A DNA stretch of 64,000 nucleotides. It comes from Streptomyces sp. ST2-7A. Lineage in GTDB: Bacteria; Actinomycetota; Actinomycetes; Streptomycetales; Streptomycetaceae. The notes under the pieces are model-generated. The model had not been told where the DNA came from. It did no database searches and saw nothing but the letters and a program-made list of their open reading frames with translations. The translations under genes were made by a program, and so were the position numbers. Shown here one piece after another: positions 55,011 to 63,759 of the stretch. The stretch's first letter is position 1, and each line of letters starts with the position of its first letter. Location: NCBI RefSeq assembly GCF_021390475.1, contig NZ_JAJUWS010000015.1, positions 60,296 through 124,295 of the forward strand, given 5' to 3'.

Positions 55011-56227
55011 AGTTGGGCCATCCTCCGACGACGCACGAGATGGATGAAGACCGGGCCGCCGATCAGGGCCGTGACGATGCCCACCTGCAGCTCACCCGGT
55101 CGGGCGAGCAGGCGGCCCAGGATGTCGGCGCCCAGCAGCAACACGGGCGCCAGGACCGCCGAGTAGGGCAGGATCCAGCGCATGTCGGGACCGGTGATGG
55201 ACCGCACCAGGTGCGGGATCATCAGGCCGACGAAGACGATCGGACCGCAGGCCGCGGTGGCCGCGCCGCACAGCAGCGTGATCACCACCATCGAACCGAT
55301 GCGGGTGCCGGGCACTCGGGTGCCCAGCGCGCGGGCGGTGTCCTCGCCCAGCGCCAGCGCGTTGAGCGGGCGGGCGAGGAAGAGCGCGATCACGCAGCCC
55401 GCTCCGACGAACGGGAGGATCTCCCACACCGTCTCCATGCGGGCGGAGGCCAGGGACCCCACGGTCCAGAACCGCATCCGGTCCAGCGCGGCGGTGTCCA
55501 GCAGCACCACGGCGTTGACGTAGCCGTACAGCGCGGCGGTGATCGCCGTACCGGCGAGGGCGAGTCGCACCGGGGTCGTGGCCCGGCTCCCGCCCAGCGC
55601 GTAGACCATCACCGAGACCACCGCCGCGCCGAGGAAGGCGAACCAGATCCATCCCCTGATCGTGGTGACGCCGAGGAAGGAGATGGCCGAGACCACGGCC
55701 GCCGCGGCGCCGGCGTTGACGCCGAGGATGCCGGGTTCGGCCAGGGGGTTGCGGGTGAGCGCCTGCATCACCGCGCCGGCCAGGCCGAGCGCCGCCCCGA
55801 CCAGCAGACCGAGCAGGGTGCGGGGCACCCGCATCTCCAGGACGATGGTGGCGGTGTCACCGAGCCCGTCCTCGACGGCGGCACCCTCCTCGGTGCCCTC
55901 GAGTCCGTCGGGCGTCTCCACGGTCGCCCCGGTGGGGGCGGTGCCGCCCGCCACGGCGTCCCAGACCTGGTCCAACGGGATGGCGCGGGCGCCGAGGGCC
56001 ACACTCGCGGCGGCCACGACGGCGAGCAGCAGCACCGAGAGCAGCAGACCCACCGCCCGACGGCCGCCACGGCCCGGGCGCGGCGACCGGTCGCCGGGAG
56101 GGGTGTCGTCCCCGCCGACCCCGGGGGGCGTGGCGGTGATCCCGTCGGGGCGGGGGACCTCGTCGACCGGGGCTCCGGCGAACGGGCCGAAGGCGCCGGT
56201 GGGACCGGCCGGGGAGCGCGCGGTCAT
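55007..56227 (-). CDS. FecCD-family siderophore permease (first)
   Basis: A 406-residue membrane permease with about nine or ten helices. LEMRVPRTLLGLLVGAALGLAGAVMQALTRNPLAEPGILGVNAGA and GPIVFVGLMIPHLVRSITGPDMRWILPYSAVLAPVLLLGADILGRLLARPGELQVGIVTALIGGPVFIHL mark the FecCD/BtuC fold. A ~55-residue Pro/Asp leader precedes TM1, and an acidic insert (about 98-122) lies between the first membrane helix and the LEMRVPR motif. The ATG at 56227 heads the minus-strand operon, and the iron box lies 37 bp upstream. Confidence 0.95.
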   Translation of the reverse strand: MTARSPAGPTGAFGPFAGAPVDEVPRPDGITATPPGVGGDDTPPGDRSPRPGRGGRRAVGLLLSVLLLAVVAAASVALGARAIPLDQVWDAVAGGTAPTGATVETPDGLEGTEEGAAVEDGLGDTATIVLEMRVPRTLLGLLVGAALGLAGAVMQALTRNPLAEPGILGVNAGAAAAVVSAISFLGVTTIRGWIWFAFLGAAVVSVMVYALGGSRATTPVRLALAGTAITAALYGYVNAVVLLDTAALDRMRFWTVGSLASARMETVWEILPFVGAGCVIALFLARPLNALALGEDTARALGTRVPGTRIGSMVVITLLCGAATAACGPIVFVGLMIPHLVRSITGPDMRWILPYSAVLAPVLLLGADILGRLLARPGELQVGIVTALIGGPVFIHLVRRRRMAQL

Positions 56228-56263
56228 CGTCGGTCCCGGGGTGGGGCTTGCTCGAACACGCGC

Positions 56264-56282
56264 TTAGGTTAGCCTAACCTCC
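56264..56282. promoter_or_regulatory. DmdR/IdeR-type iron box
   Basis: TTAGGTTAGCCTAACCTCC matches the 19-bp iron-box consensus of actinobacterial DtxR-family repressors (TTAGGTTAGGCTAACCTAA), with a palindromic core AGGTTAGCCTAACCT. It sits between the permease operon (minus) and the lipoprotein/reductase genes (plus) and can repress both when iron is sufficient. The palindrome is seen directly; the regulator is named from family knowledge. Confidence 0.88.
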
Positions 56283-56370
56283 ATCCGGACCGTTCGCGTG
56301 TTCGGCCACGGGGCACGTTCAGGCGTCGCCCCGGACATTCTGTACGACCCCGGAGAACAAGGTACCTCTC

Positions 56371-57441
56371 GTGAAGACTTCCGTCAGAGCCCGCTCGGCG
56401 CTGCCCCGCACCGCCCTCGTCCGCCGTTCCCTGCCGGCCGCCATCGGCGTCCTGTGCGCCGGCGCCCTCCTGACCGCCTGCGCCGAGGGGAACGACGACC
56501 GGGCATCGGGCGGGGACCCGGCCTCCGAGGAGAAGGCCGAGGCGTCCGAGGGGGCCTGGAGCTTCACCGACGACCGCGGCGTGACGGTGGAGCTGGACAG
56601 CCGTCCCGAGACGGTGGTCGCCTTCGTCGGTGCCGCCGCGGCCCTCCACGACTACGGCGTGACGGTGGACGCCGTCTTCGGCCCCCTGGTGGGCCCCGAC
56701 GGCGAGCCGGACATCCAGGCCGGCGACCTGCCGGTGAACGAACTGGAGTCGGTGGGCAGCGCCTGGGGCGAGTTCAACCTCGACGCCTACGCCGCCCTGG
56801 AACCGGACCTGCTGGTCTCCACGATGTTCGTCGAGGACGCCCTGTGGTACGTCCCGGACGACAGCGCCGAGAAGATCGAGAGCCTGGCCCCCGGTATCGG
56901 TCTGTCCGTCGCCTCCCCCAGCACCGTCGTCGAGGCCATCGACCGTCACGCCGAACTGGCCGAGGCCCTGGGCGGTGACCTGTCGGCCGACACGGTGACC
57001 GAGGACAAGGAGCGCTTCGAGGCAGCCGCCGAGGAGCTGCGGCAGGCCGTCGAGGACAACCCGGGCATCCGCGTGATGGCCGCTTCCGGTTCCGCCGACC
57101 TGTTCTACGTCTCCGACCCCAAGGCCTCCCCCGACCTGTCCTACTTCGCCGAGCTCGGCGTGGAGATGGTGGTCCCGGACGAGGCCCCGGCCGGCTTCTT
57201 CGAGGAGCTGAGCTGGGAGAACGCCGACCGCTACGACGCCGACATCATCCTGCTGGACGGCCGCACCGGCGTCATGCGGGCCGAGGACCTGGCCGACAAG
57301 CCCACCTGGGCGCAGCTGCCCGCCGTGAAGGCGGACCAGATCGCCTACTGGACCACCGAGCCCCGCTACTCGCACGCCGGCTTCGCCCCGATCCTCGAGG
57401 CCCTCGCCGAGGCCATCCGCGACGCCGACCGCGTCGCCTGA
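56371..57441 (+). CDS. Iron-siderophore substrate-binding lipoprotein
   Basis: A 356-residue lipoprotein. An N-terminal signal with lipobox LLTACAEG places the lipidated Cys at 37. A short acidic linker is followed by a FepB/FhuD-like class III binding fold (about 60-350), with FTDDRGVTVELDSRPETVVAF near the start and EPDLLVSTMFVEDALWYVPDD mid-way. It captures ferric siderophore for the FecCD permeases encoded divergently. The GTG at 56371 has AAGG about 9 bp upstream. The iron box is 88 bp upstream. The siderophore specificity is unknown. Confidence 0.94.
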   Translation: MKTSVRARSALPRTALVRRSLPAAIGVLCAGALLTACAEGNDDRASGGDPASEEKAEASEGAWSFTDDRGVTVELDSRPETVVAFVGAAAALHDYGVTVDAVFGPLVGPDGEPDIQAGDLPVNELESVGSAWGEFNLDAYAALEPDLLVSTMFVEDALWYVPDDSAEKIESLAPGIGLSVASPSTVVEAIDRHAELAEALGGDLSADTVTEDKERFEAAAEELRQAVEDNPGIRVMAASGSADLFYVSDPKASPDLSYFAELGVEMVVPDEAPAGFFEELSWENADRYDADIILLDGRTGVMRAEDLADKPTWAQLPAVKADQIAYWTTEPRYSHAGFAPILEALAEAIRDADRVA

Positions 57442-57518
57442 CACGTCGCCCTCCCGCCCCATCGGGTCGGCCGGCCCCGTCCACCGGCGCCGGCCGACCC
57501 CCACGAAGGACGGAGACC

Positions 57519-58397
57519 ATGGCCGAAGACCCCTTCGACTTCTTCGACACCCGCGTCGTTCGGACCCGGGAGCCCGGGCCCGGTTTCGTCCGGGTCACCC
57601 TGGCCGGTTCCCGGCTGGCCGACTTCGCCTGCGGGGGACGGGACCAACGCCTCAAGCTTTTCATCCCGGCCCCCGGTCGCGACGAGCCCCTGGTCCCCCG
57701 GACCACCGATGTCTCCTGGTACCTCCGCTGGCGCGACATGGACCCCTCCGAACGCGCGGTGATGCGCTCCTACACCGTCCGCGAACAACGCCGCGACGCC
57801 GGTGAACTGGACATCGACTTCGCTCTGCACCACTCCCCCGGGCCGGCCGCCCGATGGGCCCGGGACGCCCGCCCCGGCGACCCCGCCGTGCTGCTCGGGC
57901 CGCTGCTCGAGGACAACGCCGGGGTGGACTTCCGGCCGCCTTCCGACACCGACCGGGTGCTGCTCACCGGCGACGAGACGGCGCTGCCCGCCATCGCCGG
58001 AATTCTGGCCTGGCTGCCCGCCGGAATGCCCACCGTGGTCCTGCTCGACCTCCACCGGGCGGCCGACCTGCAACCGCTGCCCACCCGGGCCGACGCCGAC
58101 ATCCGCCGTCTGGCGGCCGACCGCCCCACACCCGATCCGGCACACCCCGGGGTCCGGGTCGAGAGCGGCGCCGCGACCCTGACGGAGGCCCTGCGCGGCC
58201 TGACGCCGCCCCCCGGTCGCCCCTACGCCTGGATCGCCGGTGAGGCGGCCGCGGTCCGCGAACAGCGTCGTCACCTCGTCAACGAGCGCGGGGTGGACCG
58301 CTCCCGGATCACCTTCACCGGCTACTGGCGCCGAGGCGCCTCCGAGGACGACCTGCTGGCCGCCGCCATGGCCGGCGGAACGTCGGAAACGGACTGA
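57519..58397 (+). CDS. Siderophore-interacting protein (ferric-siderophore reductase)
   Basis: A 292-residue FAD/NAD(P)H flavoprotein of the SIP (ViuB-like) family that frees iron inside the cell by reducing the ferric complex. FAD-binding is marked by RSYTVREQR and LDIDFALHHSPGPAARWARDARPGD. The nicotinamide site is LLTGDETALPAIAGILAWLPAG, and the C-terminal WIAGEAAAVREQRRHLVNERGVDRSRITFTGYWRRG is typical. The ATG at 57519 has AAGGACGGAGACC upstream. It follows the lipoprotein gene by 77 bp and likely shares its iron-regulated promoter. Confidence 0.93.
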   Translation: MAEDPFDFFDTRVVRTREPGPGFVRVTLAGSRLADFACGGRDQRLKLFIPAPGRDEPLVPRTTDVSWYLRWRDMDPSERAVMRSYTVREQRRDAGELDIDFALHHSPGPAARWARDARPGDPAVLLGPLLEDNAGVDFRPPSDTDRVLLTGDETALPAIAGILAWLPAGMPTVVLLDLHRAADLQPLPTRADADIRRLAADRPTPDPAHPGVRVESGAATLTEALRGLTPPPGRPYAWIAGEAAAVREQRRHLVNERGVDRSRITFTGYWRRGASEDDLLAAAMAGGTSETD

Positions 58398-58408
58398 TCC
58401 GGGACGGC

Positions 58409-58452
58409 CGTTCCCCGGCGCGAACCGGGTCGTCGGTTCCCGACGGGGAACG
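58409..58452 (+). terminator. Hairpin terminator after the siderophore-interacting protein gene
   Basis: CGTTCCCCG (58409-58417) pairs perfectly with CGGGGAACG (58444-58452), starting 11 bp after the stop codon. Confidence 0.6.
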
Positions 58453-58543
58453 CGGCATCCGGGGCACCGGGCCACTCCGCACACCGTCGCGCCCGCCCCC
58501 GCCCGCCCCCGGACGCCCGGAGGCGGGCGTGCCGGCACCGGAC

Positions 58544-59725
58544 TCAGGACCGGCTCGCCCCGGGGGCCGGTGCGAATCCCAGCCGCTCGAGCGCCTCCGT
58601 CACCGAGGACGTCACCGCCCCGTCCGCCACCGGCCCGGGCGCCACGTCGGCCACCGCCCACACCGCCGCGCACAGGGCCCGCAGCCCGTCCCAGCGGTCC
58701 GTCCCGGCCTCCCCGTCCGGGACCTCCGGAACCCGCTCCAGCACCGGGCGTCCCTCCCGGACCCGGGATCGCCACGCCCCGCACTCGGCGGTCCCGTCCG
58801 AGGTGATCCCCACCGCCGGATGGGGCACCAGCAGGCCCCTCAGGTCCGCCGCGATGTACGTCGGACGGTGTTCCGGGGCCGCCGTCACCAGCCGCGCGGC
58901 ATCGGTCACCCCCGTCATCACCAGCAACGAGTCCACCCCGCCGCGCCACGCTCCCTCGATGTCGGTGTCCAGCCGATCGCCCACCACCAGTGGCCGGCGG
59001 GCCCCGGTGCGCAGGATCGTCTCCCGATGCATCGGCGGTAGCGGCTTACCCGCCGCCGTGGGCCGCCGGATCCCACCGGACGCGATCCGCACCACCTCCA
59101 CCGCCGCCCCGTTGCCCGGCGCCACACCGCGCGGGGTGGGGATCGTGGCGTCCAGGTTGGAGGCGAACCACGGCACCCCCCGGTTGACGGCGAGCGCCGC
59201 CTCCACCAGGCGTCCCCAGGGCATCTCGGGACCGCCGTACCCCTGGACCACAGCCGCGGGATCCTCGTCCGCCGACTCCACCGGCAGCAGACCGCGCTCG
59301 CGCAGCGCCACCCGCAACCCCTCGCCACCGGCACACAGCACCCGGGCACCCGCCGGCACCGCCTCCGCGATCAGTCGGGCCACCGCCTGGGCGGAGGTGA
59401 CCACCTCCTCCGGATCCGCGGCCACCCCCAGCCGGGTGAGGTGCTCGGCCACGGTCGCGGGGGTACGGGAGGCGTTGTTGGTGACGTAGGCCGACGCCAT
59501 CCCCTCGGCGCGGGCCACCGCCAACGCCTCCACCGCGTGCGGCACCGCCTCGCCACCCGTGTAAACGACCCCGTCCAGGTCCAACAGGGCCGTGTCGTAC
59601 GCCCGGTACAGGGGCACCCCGCTGCCGGCCAGGGGCCGGGGGGTCGAACCCTCCCCCGTCCCCCCACCCCCGGTCGTTCCCTCTTCCGTGCCCCGACTCG
59701 CGTCGTCCCGCGTCACCGTATCCAC
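58544..59725 (-). CDS. HAD-IIA family phosphatase (NagD-like)
   Basis: A 393-residue hydrolase. Motif I LLDLDGVVYTGG (Asp49 nucleophile, Asp51) is followed by YVTNNASRTP (motif II), a C2B cap, then KPLPPMHRETIL (motif III Lys) and VVGDRLDTDIEGA (motif IV Asp). This is the NagD/p-nitrophenyl phosphatase arrangement. The C-terminal ~110 residues form an extra helical domain often present in actinobacterial members. The first ~35 residues are low complexity. The GTG at 59725 is taken as the start. The substrate, probably a sugar phosphate or nucleotide, is unknown. It is divergent from the DUF1015 gene. Confidence 0.9.
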   Translation of the reverse strand: MDTVTRDDASRGTEEGTTGGGGTGEGSTPRPLAGSGVPLYRAYDTALLDLDGVVYTGGEAVPHAVEALAVARAEGMASAYVTNNASRTPATVAEHLTRLGVAADPEEVVTSAQAVARLIAEAVPAGARVLCAGGEGLRVALRERGLLPVESADEDPAAVVQGYGGPEMPWGRLVEAALAVNRGVPWFASNLDATIPTPRGVAPGNGAAVEVVRIASGGIRRPTAAGKPLPPMHRETILRTGARRPLVVGDRLDTDIEGAWRGGVDSLLVMTGVTDAARLVTAAPEHRPTYIAADLRGLLVPHPAVGITSDGTAECGAWRSRVREGRPVLERVPEVPDGEAGTDRWDGLRALCAAVWAVADVAPGPVADGAVTSSVTEALERLGFAPAPGASRS

Positions 59726-59880
59726 TCCATTCCCCGATCATCCGTCGCCGGACCGGGCGACGGGCCCGGCACCGGACCCCGCGGACCCCGCGGACCCCGA
59801 TCACGATCGTTTCCGATCATCGCGCACCCGATCCGCCGATGCCCCGGCGTCCCCCCTGTGGGACCGGCCGGGGGCGGACA

Positions 59881-59886
59881 TACCAT
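59881..59886 (+). promoter_or_regulatory. -10 element of a leaderless transcript (DUF1015 gene)
   Basis: TACCAT at 59881-59886 ends 6 bp before the ATG at 59893. A CTGTGG at 59856-59861 is a weak -35. No ribosome site lies between, which supports this start. Confidence 0.5.
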
Positions 59887-59892
59887 GCGGGA

Positions 59893-61248
59893 ATGCGTAT
59901 CGACGGTCTCCAACCGGCTCCGTTCCGTGCCCTCCGCTACGTACCGGCCCGGGTGGGCGGGTTGGCGGCCGTGACCTCCCCTCCCTACGACGTCGTGGCG
60001 CGCCCCGACGGCCTGCGCGAGCTCCGGTCCTCCGACCCGCACAACATCGTCCACCTCACGCTGCCGGCGAACGGGGAGGAGGACGGCCACGCCCGGGCCC
60101 GCGTCACCCTGCGGGCGTGGTTGCTCGACGGCGTCCTCACCCGGGATCCCGAGCCCGCGCTCTACCTGTACGAACAACGGGGGAACGGTCTATCACAGCG
60201 CGGGGTGATCGCCACCGTACCGGTCACCGACCCGGAGGCCGGGGTGGTGCTCCCGCACGAGGACGTCATGCCCGACGTGGTCGCCGAACGAGCCGCCCTG
60301 CTGCGGGCCACCGAGGCCCACCTGGAACCCCTGCTGCTGACCTACTCCGGTGAACCCGGTCCCGACGCCCCGGGCGGCCCCACGGCAGCCGTCATCGACC
60401 GGACGGTGGCCGGTCCCCCGCTGACGGACATCCGCACCGACGACGGCCTGCGGCACCGCCTGTGGGCACTCACCGATCCCGCCGATCACGCCCGGATCGT
60501 CGCCGACCTCTCGCGCTGTCGGGCCCTGATCGCCGACGGCCACCACCGCTGGGCCGCCTACCGCCGACTGCGGGACGAGGCACCCCGTCCCGCCGAACCC
60601 GACGGGGAGTCTCCCCGGAGACGGGGGTTGGTGCTCCTGGTGGACTCCACCCGCCACCCCCCGGAGGTGCGGGCGATCCACCGCGTGCTGCCCGGCCTCC
60701 CCCTCGAGCGGGCGCTCGCCCTGGCGGGGAACGCCTTCCGCGTGGGACCGGCACTGCCACTGAAGGAGGCGACGGCCCTGCTGCGGGACGCCCCGGGTCC
60801 GGCCTTCCTGCTGACCGACGGCCGGGCGACGGAGGAAGGCGCGGGGGAACCGGCGGCACACCTGCTGGACCAGCCCTCGCCAGACCTGCTTGCCGCCCGG
60901 ATTCCGACGGACCGGCCCGAGACGTGGCGGCTATTGGACGCCACCGTGCTGCACGGGGTGCTGCTCCCGGTGGTCTGGGAGGTACCGGATTCCGCCGAGG
61001 GGATCCGGTATCTCCACGACCCGGGCGGCGCCCTGGAAGCGGCGGCCCGTGCCGGGGGCACCGCGGTACTCATGCGGCCGGTGACCGAGCGAACCGTTCG
61101 GGAACTCGCGGAACAGGGCATCACCATGCCCCGCAAGTCCACCTCCTTCGGGCCGAAGCCCGCCACCGGCCTGGTCCTGCGCCCACTGTGGGACGAGGAC
61201 CGAGGGCTCCCGGCCCCGAACGAAAAGGGCCCCGGGGCGAAACCGTGA
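59893..61248 (+). CDS. DUF1015 family protein
   Basis: A 451-residue cytosolic protein of the DUF1015 family. LQPAPFRALRYVPARVGGLAAVTSPPYDVV at the N-terminus, LYLYEQRGNGLSQRGVIATVPV, VVLPHEDVMPDVVAERAALLRATEAHLEPLLLTYSG and LIADGHHRWAAYRRLRDE are the standard blocks; the DGHHR segment looks like a metal or phosphate site. Family members are often near HAD-IIA and serine-phosphatase-like genes, as here, but no reaction is established. The ATG at 59893 is 6 bp after TACCAT. The stop codon lies in the loop of a perfect hairpin. Confidence 0.9.
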   Translation: MRIDGLQPAPFRALRYVPARVGGLAAVTSPPYDVVARPDGLRELRSSDPHNIVHLTLPANGEEDGHARARVTLRAWLLDGVLTRDPEPALYLYEQRGNGLSQRGVIATVPVTDPEAGVVLPHEDVMPDVVAERAALLRATEAHLEPLLLTYSGEPGPDAPGGPTAAVIDRTVAGPPLTDIRTDDGLRHRLWALTDPADHARIVADLSRCRALIADGHHRWAAYRRLRDEAPRPAEPDGESPRRRGLVLLVDSTRHPPEVRAIHRVLPGLPLERALALAGNAFRVGPALPLKEATALLRDAPGPAFLLTDGRATEEGAGEPAAHLLDQPSPDLLAARIPTDRPETWRLLDATVLHGVLLPVVWEVPDSAEGIRYLHDPGGALEAAARAGGTAVLMRPVTERTVRELAEQGITMPRKSTSFGPKPATGLVLRPLWDEDRGLPAPNEKGPGAKP

Positions 61249-61266
61249 TGGTTTCGCCCCGGGGCC
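61228..61266. terminator. Perfect 17-bp bidirectional terminator
   Basis: Bases 61228-61244 pair perfectly with 61250-61266 around a 5-nt loop (GTGAT). The loop contains the DUF1015 stop codon (TGA at 61246-61248), so the final codons form one arm. It separates the convergent DUF1015 and repeat-protein genes. Both flanks carry some A/T-poor sequence, without a U tract. Confidence 0.85.
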
Positions 61267-61321
61267 GTCGTCACGCGTGGAAGGCGATTCCCCTCCGGGG
61301 AAGGACTCTCCCACCGGCGGG

Positions 61322-63502
61322 TCACTCCCGGCCGGTCTCCCGGAAGCCGTCGGTCCGCTCGGAGGACTCGGAAAACTCCGAAGCGGCGTCCCGGTAGTCG
61401 GGCTCGTCGGTGAGGTCATCCAGCTCTTCCGTGGCGTTCGGCTCCCGCGGCCCATCCGGTGCGTCGAGGAGGTCACCGTCCTCGGCCGGGGACGGTCCCG
61501 GGGTGTCCTCCGCCTCGTCCGCGAGGGAGCGCTGCCGCTCCGGACGCGCGCGGAGATCCGCCGACCCGGTTTCGGCCCGCACGTCCTCGGCCCGGTCCTC
61601 GGCCCCGATCACATCCGATTCCTCGGCCTCGGGGTCCAGTGCGTCCGTGAACTCCACGCCGTCCAGCTCCGCGAGTCGGTCCGAGGCATCGGTGACGCCG
61701 TTCTGGTCGGCTTCCACTGCCTTGGCGAACCACTCCCGGGCCTCCTCCTCACGCCCCACGGCCAACAGCGCGTCGGCGTAGGCGTAACGGAGTCGGGCCG
61801 CCCACGGCTGCACGGTGCGGGAAGCCAGTTCGGGGCTCTGCAGGGTCACGACCGCGGCCTCGTCCTGGCCCATGTCCCGACGGGCACCGGCGGCCACCAG
61901 GCGCATCTCCACCTGGCCTTCCTTGTCCAGCTTCCCGACCTCCGGCTCACCGGCCATGGCCAGGGCACGCTCCGGACGCCCCAGACCCCGCTCACAGTCG
62001 GCCATCACCGGCCACAGGTGCGGCGATCCCGTCATCCGACGGGCGGCTCGGAACTCCGCCAGGGCCTCGGCGTACTTGGCGACGGCGTAGGAGGCGAACC
62101 CGGCGGCCTCCCGCACCGCGGCCACCCTCGACGCCAGGCGCAGGGCCACCCGTGAATAGCCGTAGGCGGTCTCGGGGTCCTCGTCCAGTAGGCGGGCCAC
62201 CATGACCAGGTTCCGGGCGACGTCATCGGCGAGGGTCTTGGGCAGACTCATCAGTTCCTGACGCACCTCCCGATCGACTTCCTCCCCCGTGACGTCATCG
62301 GGAAGCGGAAGCCGGCGCACGGGCTCACGATCGCGCCCCGTCTCACGGCGGTCGTCCTCACCGCGACGGCCGTAGCCGCCGGACCCGCCGCGACCCGCAC
62401 GATCTCCCCCGAAGCCACGGTCATCGCGACGGTCATTGCGGTAGGGGGGGCGGCCGCCCCGGTCACGATCACCGGAGAACGAACGCCGCTCACCCTCATC
62501 ACGCCGGAACCCACCCGGCTTGTCATCACGACGGTCGTCACGCCGGAACCCACCGGGACGGTCCCCACCACGGTCGTCACGCCGGAACCCACCGGGACGG
62601 TCATCACGCCGGTCATCACGACGGTCGTCACGCCGGAAACCACCGGGACGGTCATCACGCCGGTCATCACGACGGAAACCACCCGGGCGGTCATCACGAC
62701 GGTCGTCACGCCGGAAACCACCCGGGCGGTCATCACGACGGTCGTCACGCCGGAACCCACCGGGACGGTCCCCACCACGGTCATCACGACGGTCGTCACG
62801 GTAGGGGGGGCGGCCGCCCCGGTCACGATCACCGGAGAACGAACGCCGCTCACCCTCATCACGACGGAAACCACCGGGACGGTCCCCACCACGGTCATCA
62901 CGACGGAAACCACCCGGGCGATCATCACGCCGGTCGTCACGGTAGGGGGGGCGGCCGCCCCGGTCACGATCACCGGAGAACGAACGCCGCTCACCCTCAT
63001 CACGCCGGAAACCACCGGGACGGTCCCCACCACGGTCATCACGACGGAAACCACCCGGGCGATCATCACGCCGGTCATCACGACGGTCGTCACGCCGGAA
63101 CCCACCGGGACGGTCCCCACCACGGTCATCACGACGGAAACCACCCGGGCGGTCATCACGCCGGTCATTGCGGTAGGGGGGGCGGCCACCCCGGTCACGA
63201 TCACCGGAGAACGAACGCCGCTCACCCTCATCACGACGGAAACCACCCGGCTTGTCATCACGCCGGTCATCACGGAATCGAGACCTGCGTTCGTCGTCGC
63301 GCTCGGCCCGGCCCCGACCGACATCCGCGCCTCCGCGGTCCTCACCACGCTCGGTGCGCCTGTCACGCCGATCGTCGCGGTCGTTCCGACCGCCACGGTC
63401 CCGGAAGTCGCCGCCGTTTGCCCGGCGGTCCCCACGGAACCCGCTGCTGCCCCGGTCGCCCGTACCCCGCTTCTCCGAAGCGTTTCCAAAAGAATCGGAC
63501 AT
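61322..63502 (-). CDS. TPR protein with long Arg/Asp/Gly repeat domain
   Basis: A 726-residue protein in three parts. Residues 1-83 are charged (many RG, RD and DR pairs). Residues about 84-360 are a tandem repeat: 14 copies of PGGFRR separated by DDRRDD or DDRGGD blocks, interrupted four times by EGERRSFSGDRDRGGRPPYR. Residues about 395-600 contain helical TPR-like units (YGYSRVALRLASRVAAVREAAGFASYAVAKYAEALAEFRAARRM, WAARLRYAYADALLAVGREEEAREWFAKAVE). An acidic tail (about 610-726, Glu/Asp) closes it. Basic repeats plus an acidic tail suggest RNA binding or condensate formation. Streptomyces have a comparable protein next to an rRNA operon in some genomes, from memory. The ATG at 63502 is used. 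Copy number may differ between isolates. Confidence 0.88.
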   Translation of the reverse strand: MSDSFGNASEKRGTGDRGSSGFRGDRRANGGDFRDRGGRNDRDDRRDRRTERGEDRGGADVGRGRAERDDERRSRFRDDRRDDKPGGFRRDEGERRSFSGDRDRGGRPPYRNDRRDDRPGGFRRDDRGGDRPGGFRRDDRRDDRRDDRPGGFRRDDRGGDRPGGFRRDEGERRSFSGDRDRGGRPPYRDDRRDDRPGGFRRDDRGGDRPGGFRRDEGERRSFSGDRDRGGRPPYRDDRRDDRGGDRPGGFRRDDRRDDRPGGFRRDDRRDDRPGGFRRDDRRDDRPGGFRRDDRRDDRRDDRPGGFRRDDRGGDRPGGFRRDDRRDDKPGGFRRDEGERRSFSGDRDRGGRPPYRNDRRDDRGFGGDRAGRGGSGGYGRRGEDDRRETGRDREPVRRLPLPDDVTGEEVDREVRQELMSLPKTLADDVARNLVMVARLLDEDPETAYGYSRVALRLASRVAAVREAAGFASYAVAKYAEALAEFRAARRMTGSPHLWPVMADCERGLGRPERALAMAGEPEVGKLDKEGQVEMRLVAAGARRDMGQDEAAVVTLQSPELASRTVQPWAARLRYAYADALLAVGREEEAREWFAKAVEADQNGVTDASDRLAELDGVEFTDALDPEAEESDVIGAEDRAEDVRAETGSADLRARPERQRSLADEAEDTPGPSPAEDGDLLDAPDGPREPNATEELDDLTDEPDYRDAASEFSESSERTDGFRETGRE
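62420..63257 (-). repeat. Coding tandem repeat encoding PGGFRRDD-type units
   Basis: The basic period is 39 bp (13 residues such as PGGFRRDDRRDDR), with interruptions of about 60 bp encoding EGERRSFSGDRDRGGRPPYR. Copies are nearly identical at the DNA level, and third positions vary little, which implies recent expansion or gene conversion rather than selection alone. All lengths keep the reading frame. Confidence 0.92.
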
Positions 63503-63580
63503 GAGAGATGACTCCTGTCATGGAATGGTGCGTGGAGCCTCTCTCCGGGTTCACTGGACCACGTGACGCCACACACATAC

Positions 63581-63627
63581 GAAAAACAAAAAACCCCGGC
63601 CCCAGCTGTACGCCGGGAACCGGGGTT
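63581..63627 (-). terminator. Rho-independent rrn operon terminator
   Basis: On the minus strand AACCCCGG...CCGGGGTT form a stem (63592-63599 with 63620-63627) with further internal pairing (CCC/GGG). It is followed by a T-rich run (TTTTTTGTTTTTC). It begins about 13 bp after the 5S 3' end, the expected site for the operon terminator. Confidence 0.9.
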
Positions 63628-63640
63628 CCTCTCACAGATT

Positions 63641-63759
63641 GTTCGGCGGCGACCTACTCTCCCACACGGTCCCCCATGCAGTACCATCGGCGCGGAAAGG
63701 CTTAGCTTCCGGGTTCGGAATGTAACCGGGCGTTTCCCCTTCGCCATGACCACCGAAAC
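63641..63759 (-). rRNA. rrf: 5S ribosomal RNA
   Basis: On the minus strand the sequence starts GTTTCGGTGGTCATGGCG and contains the conserved core CGGTTACATTCCGAACCCGG, GAAGCTAAGCC and CCGATGGTACTGC. It ends GAGAGTAGGTCGCCGCCGAAC, which pairs with the 5' end. The length of about 119 nt is normal. The operon terminator follows. It is the last gene of an rRNA operon whose 23S precedes it. Ends may be off by one or two bases. Confidence 0.95.

Noticed and set aside
62420..63257. Possible CRISPR array
   Set aside because: The repeats have no unique spacers, keep the 39-bp codon period and encode a continuous protein.
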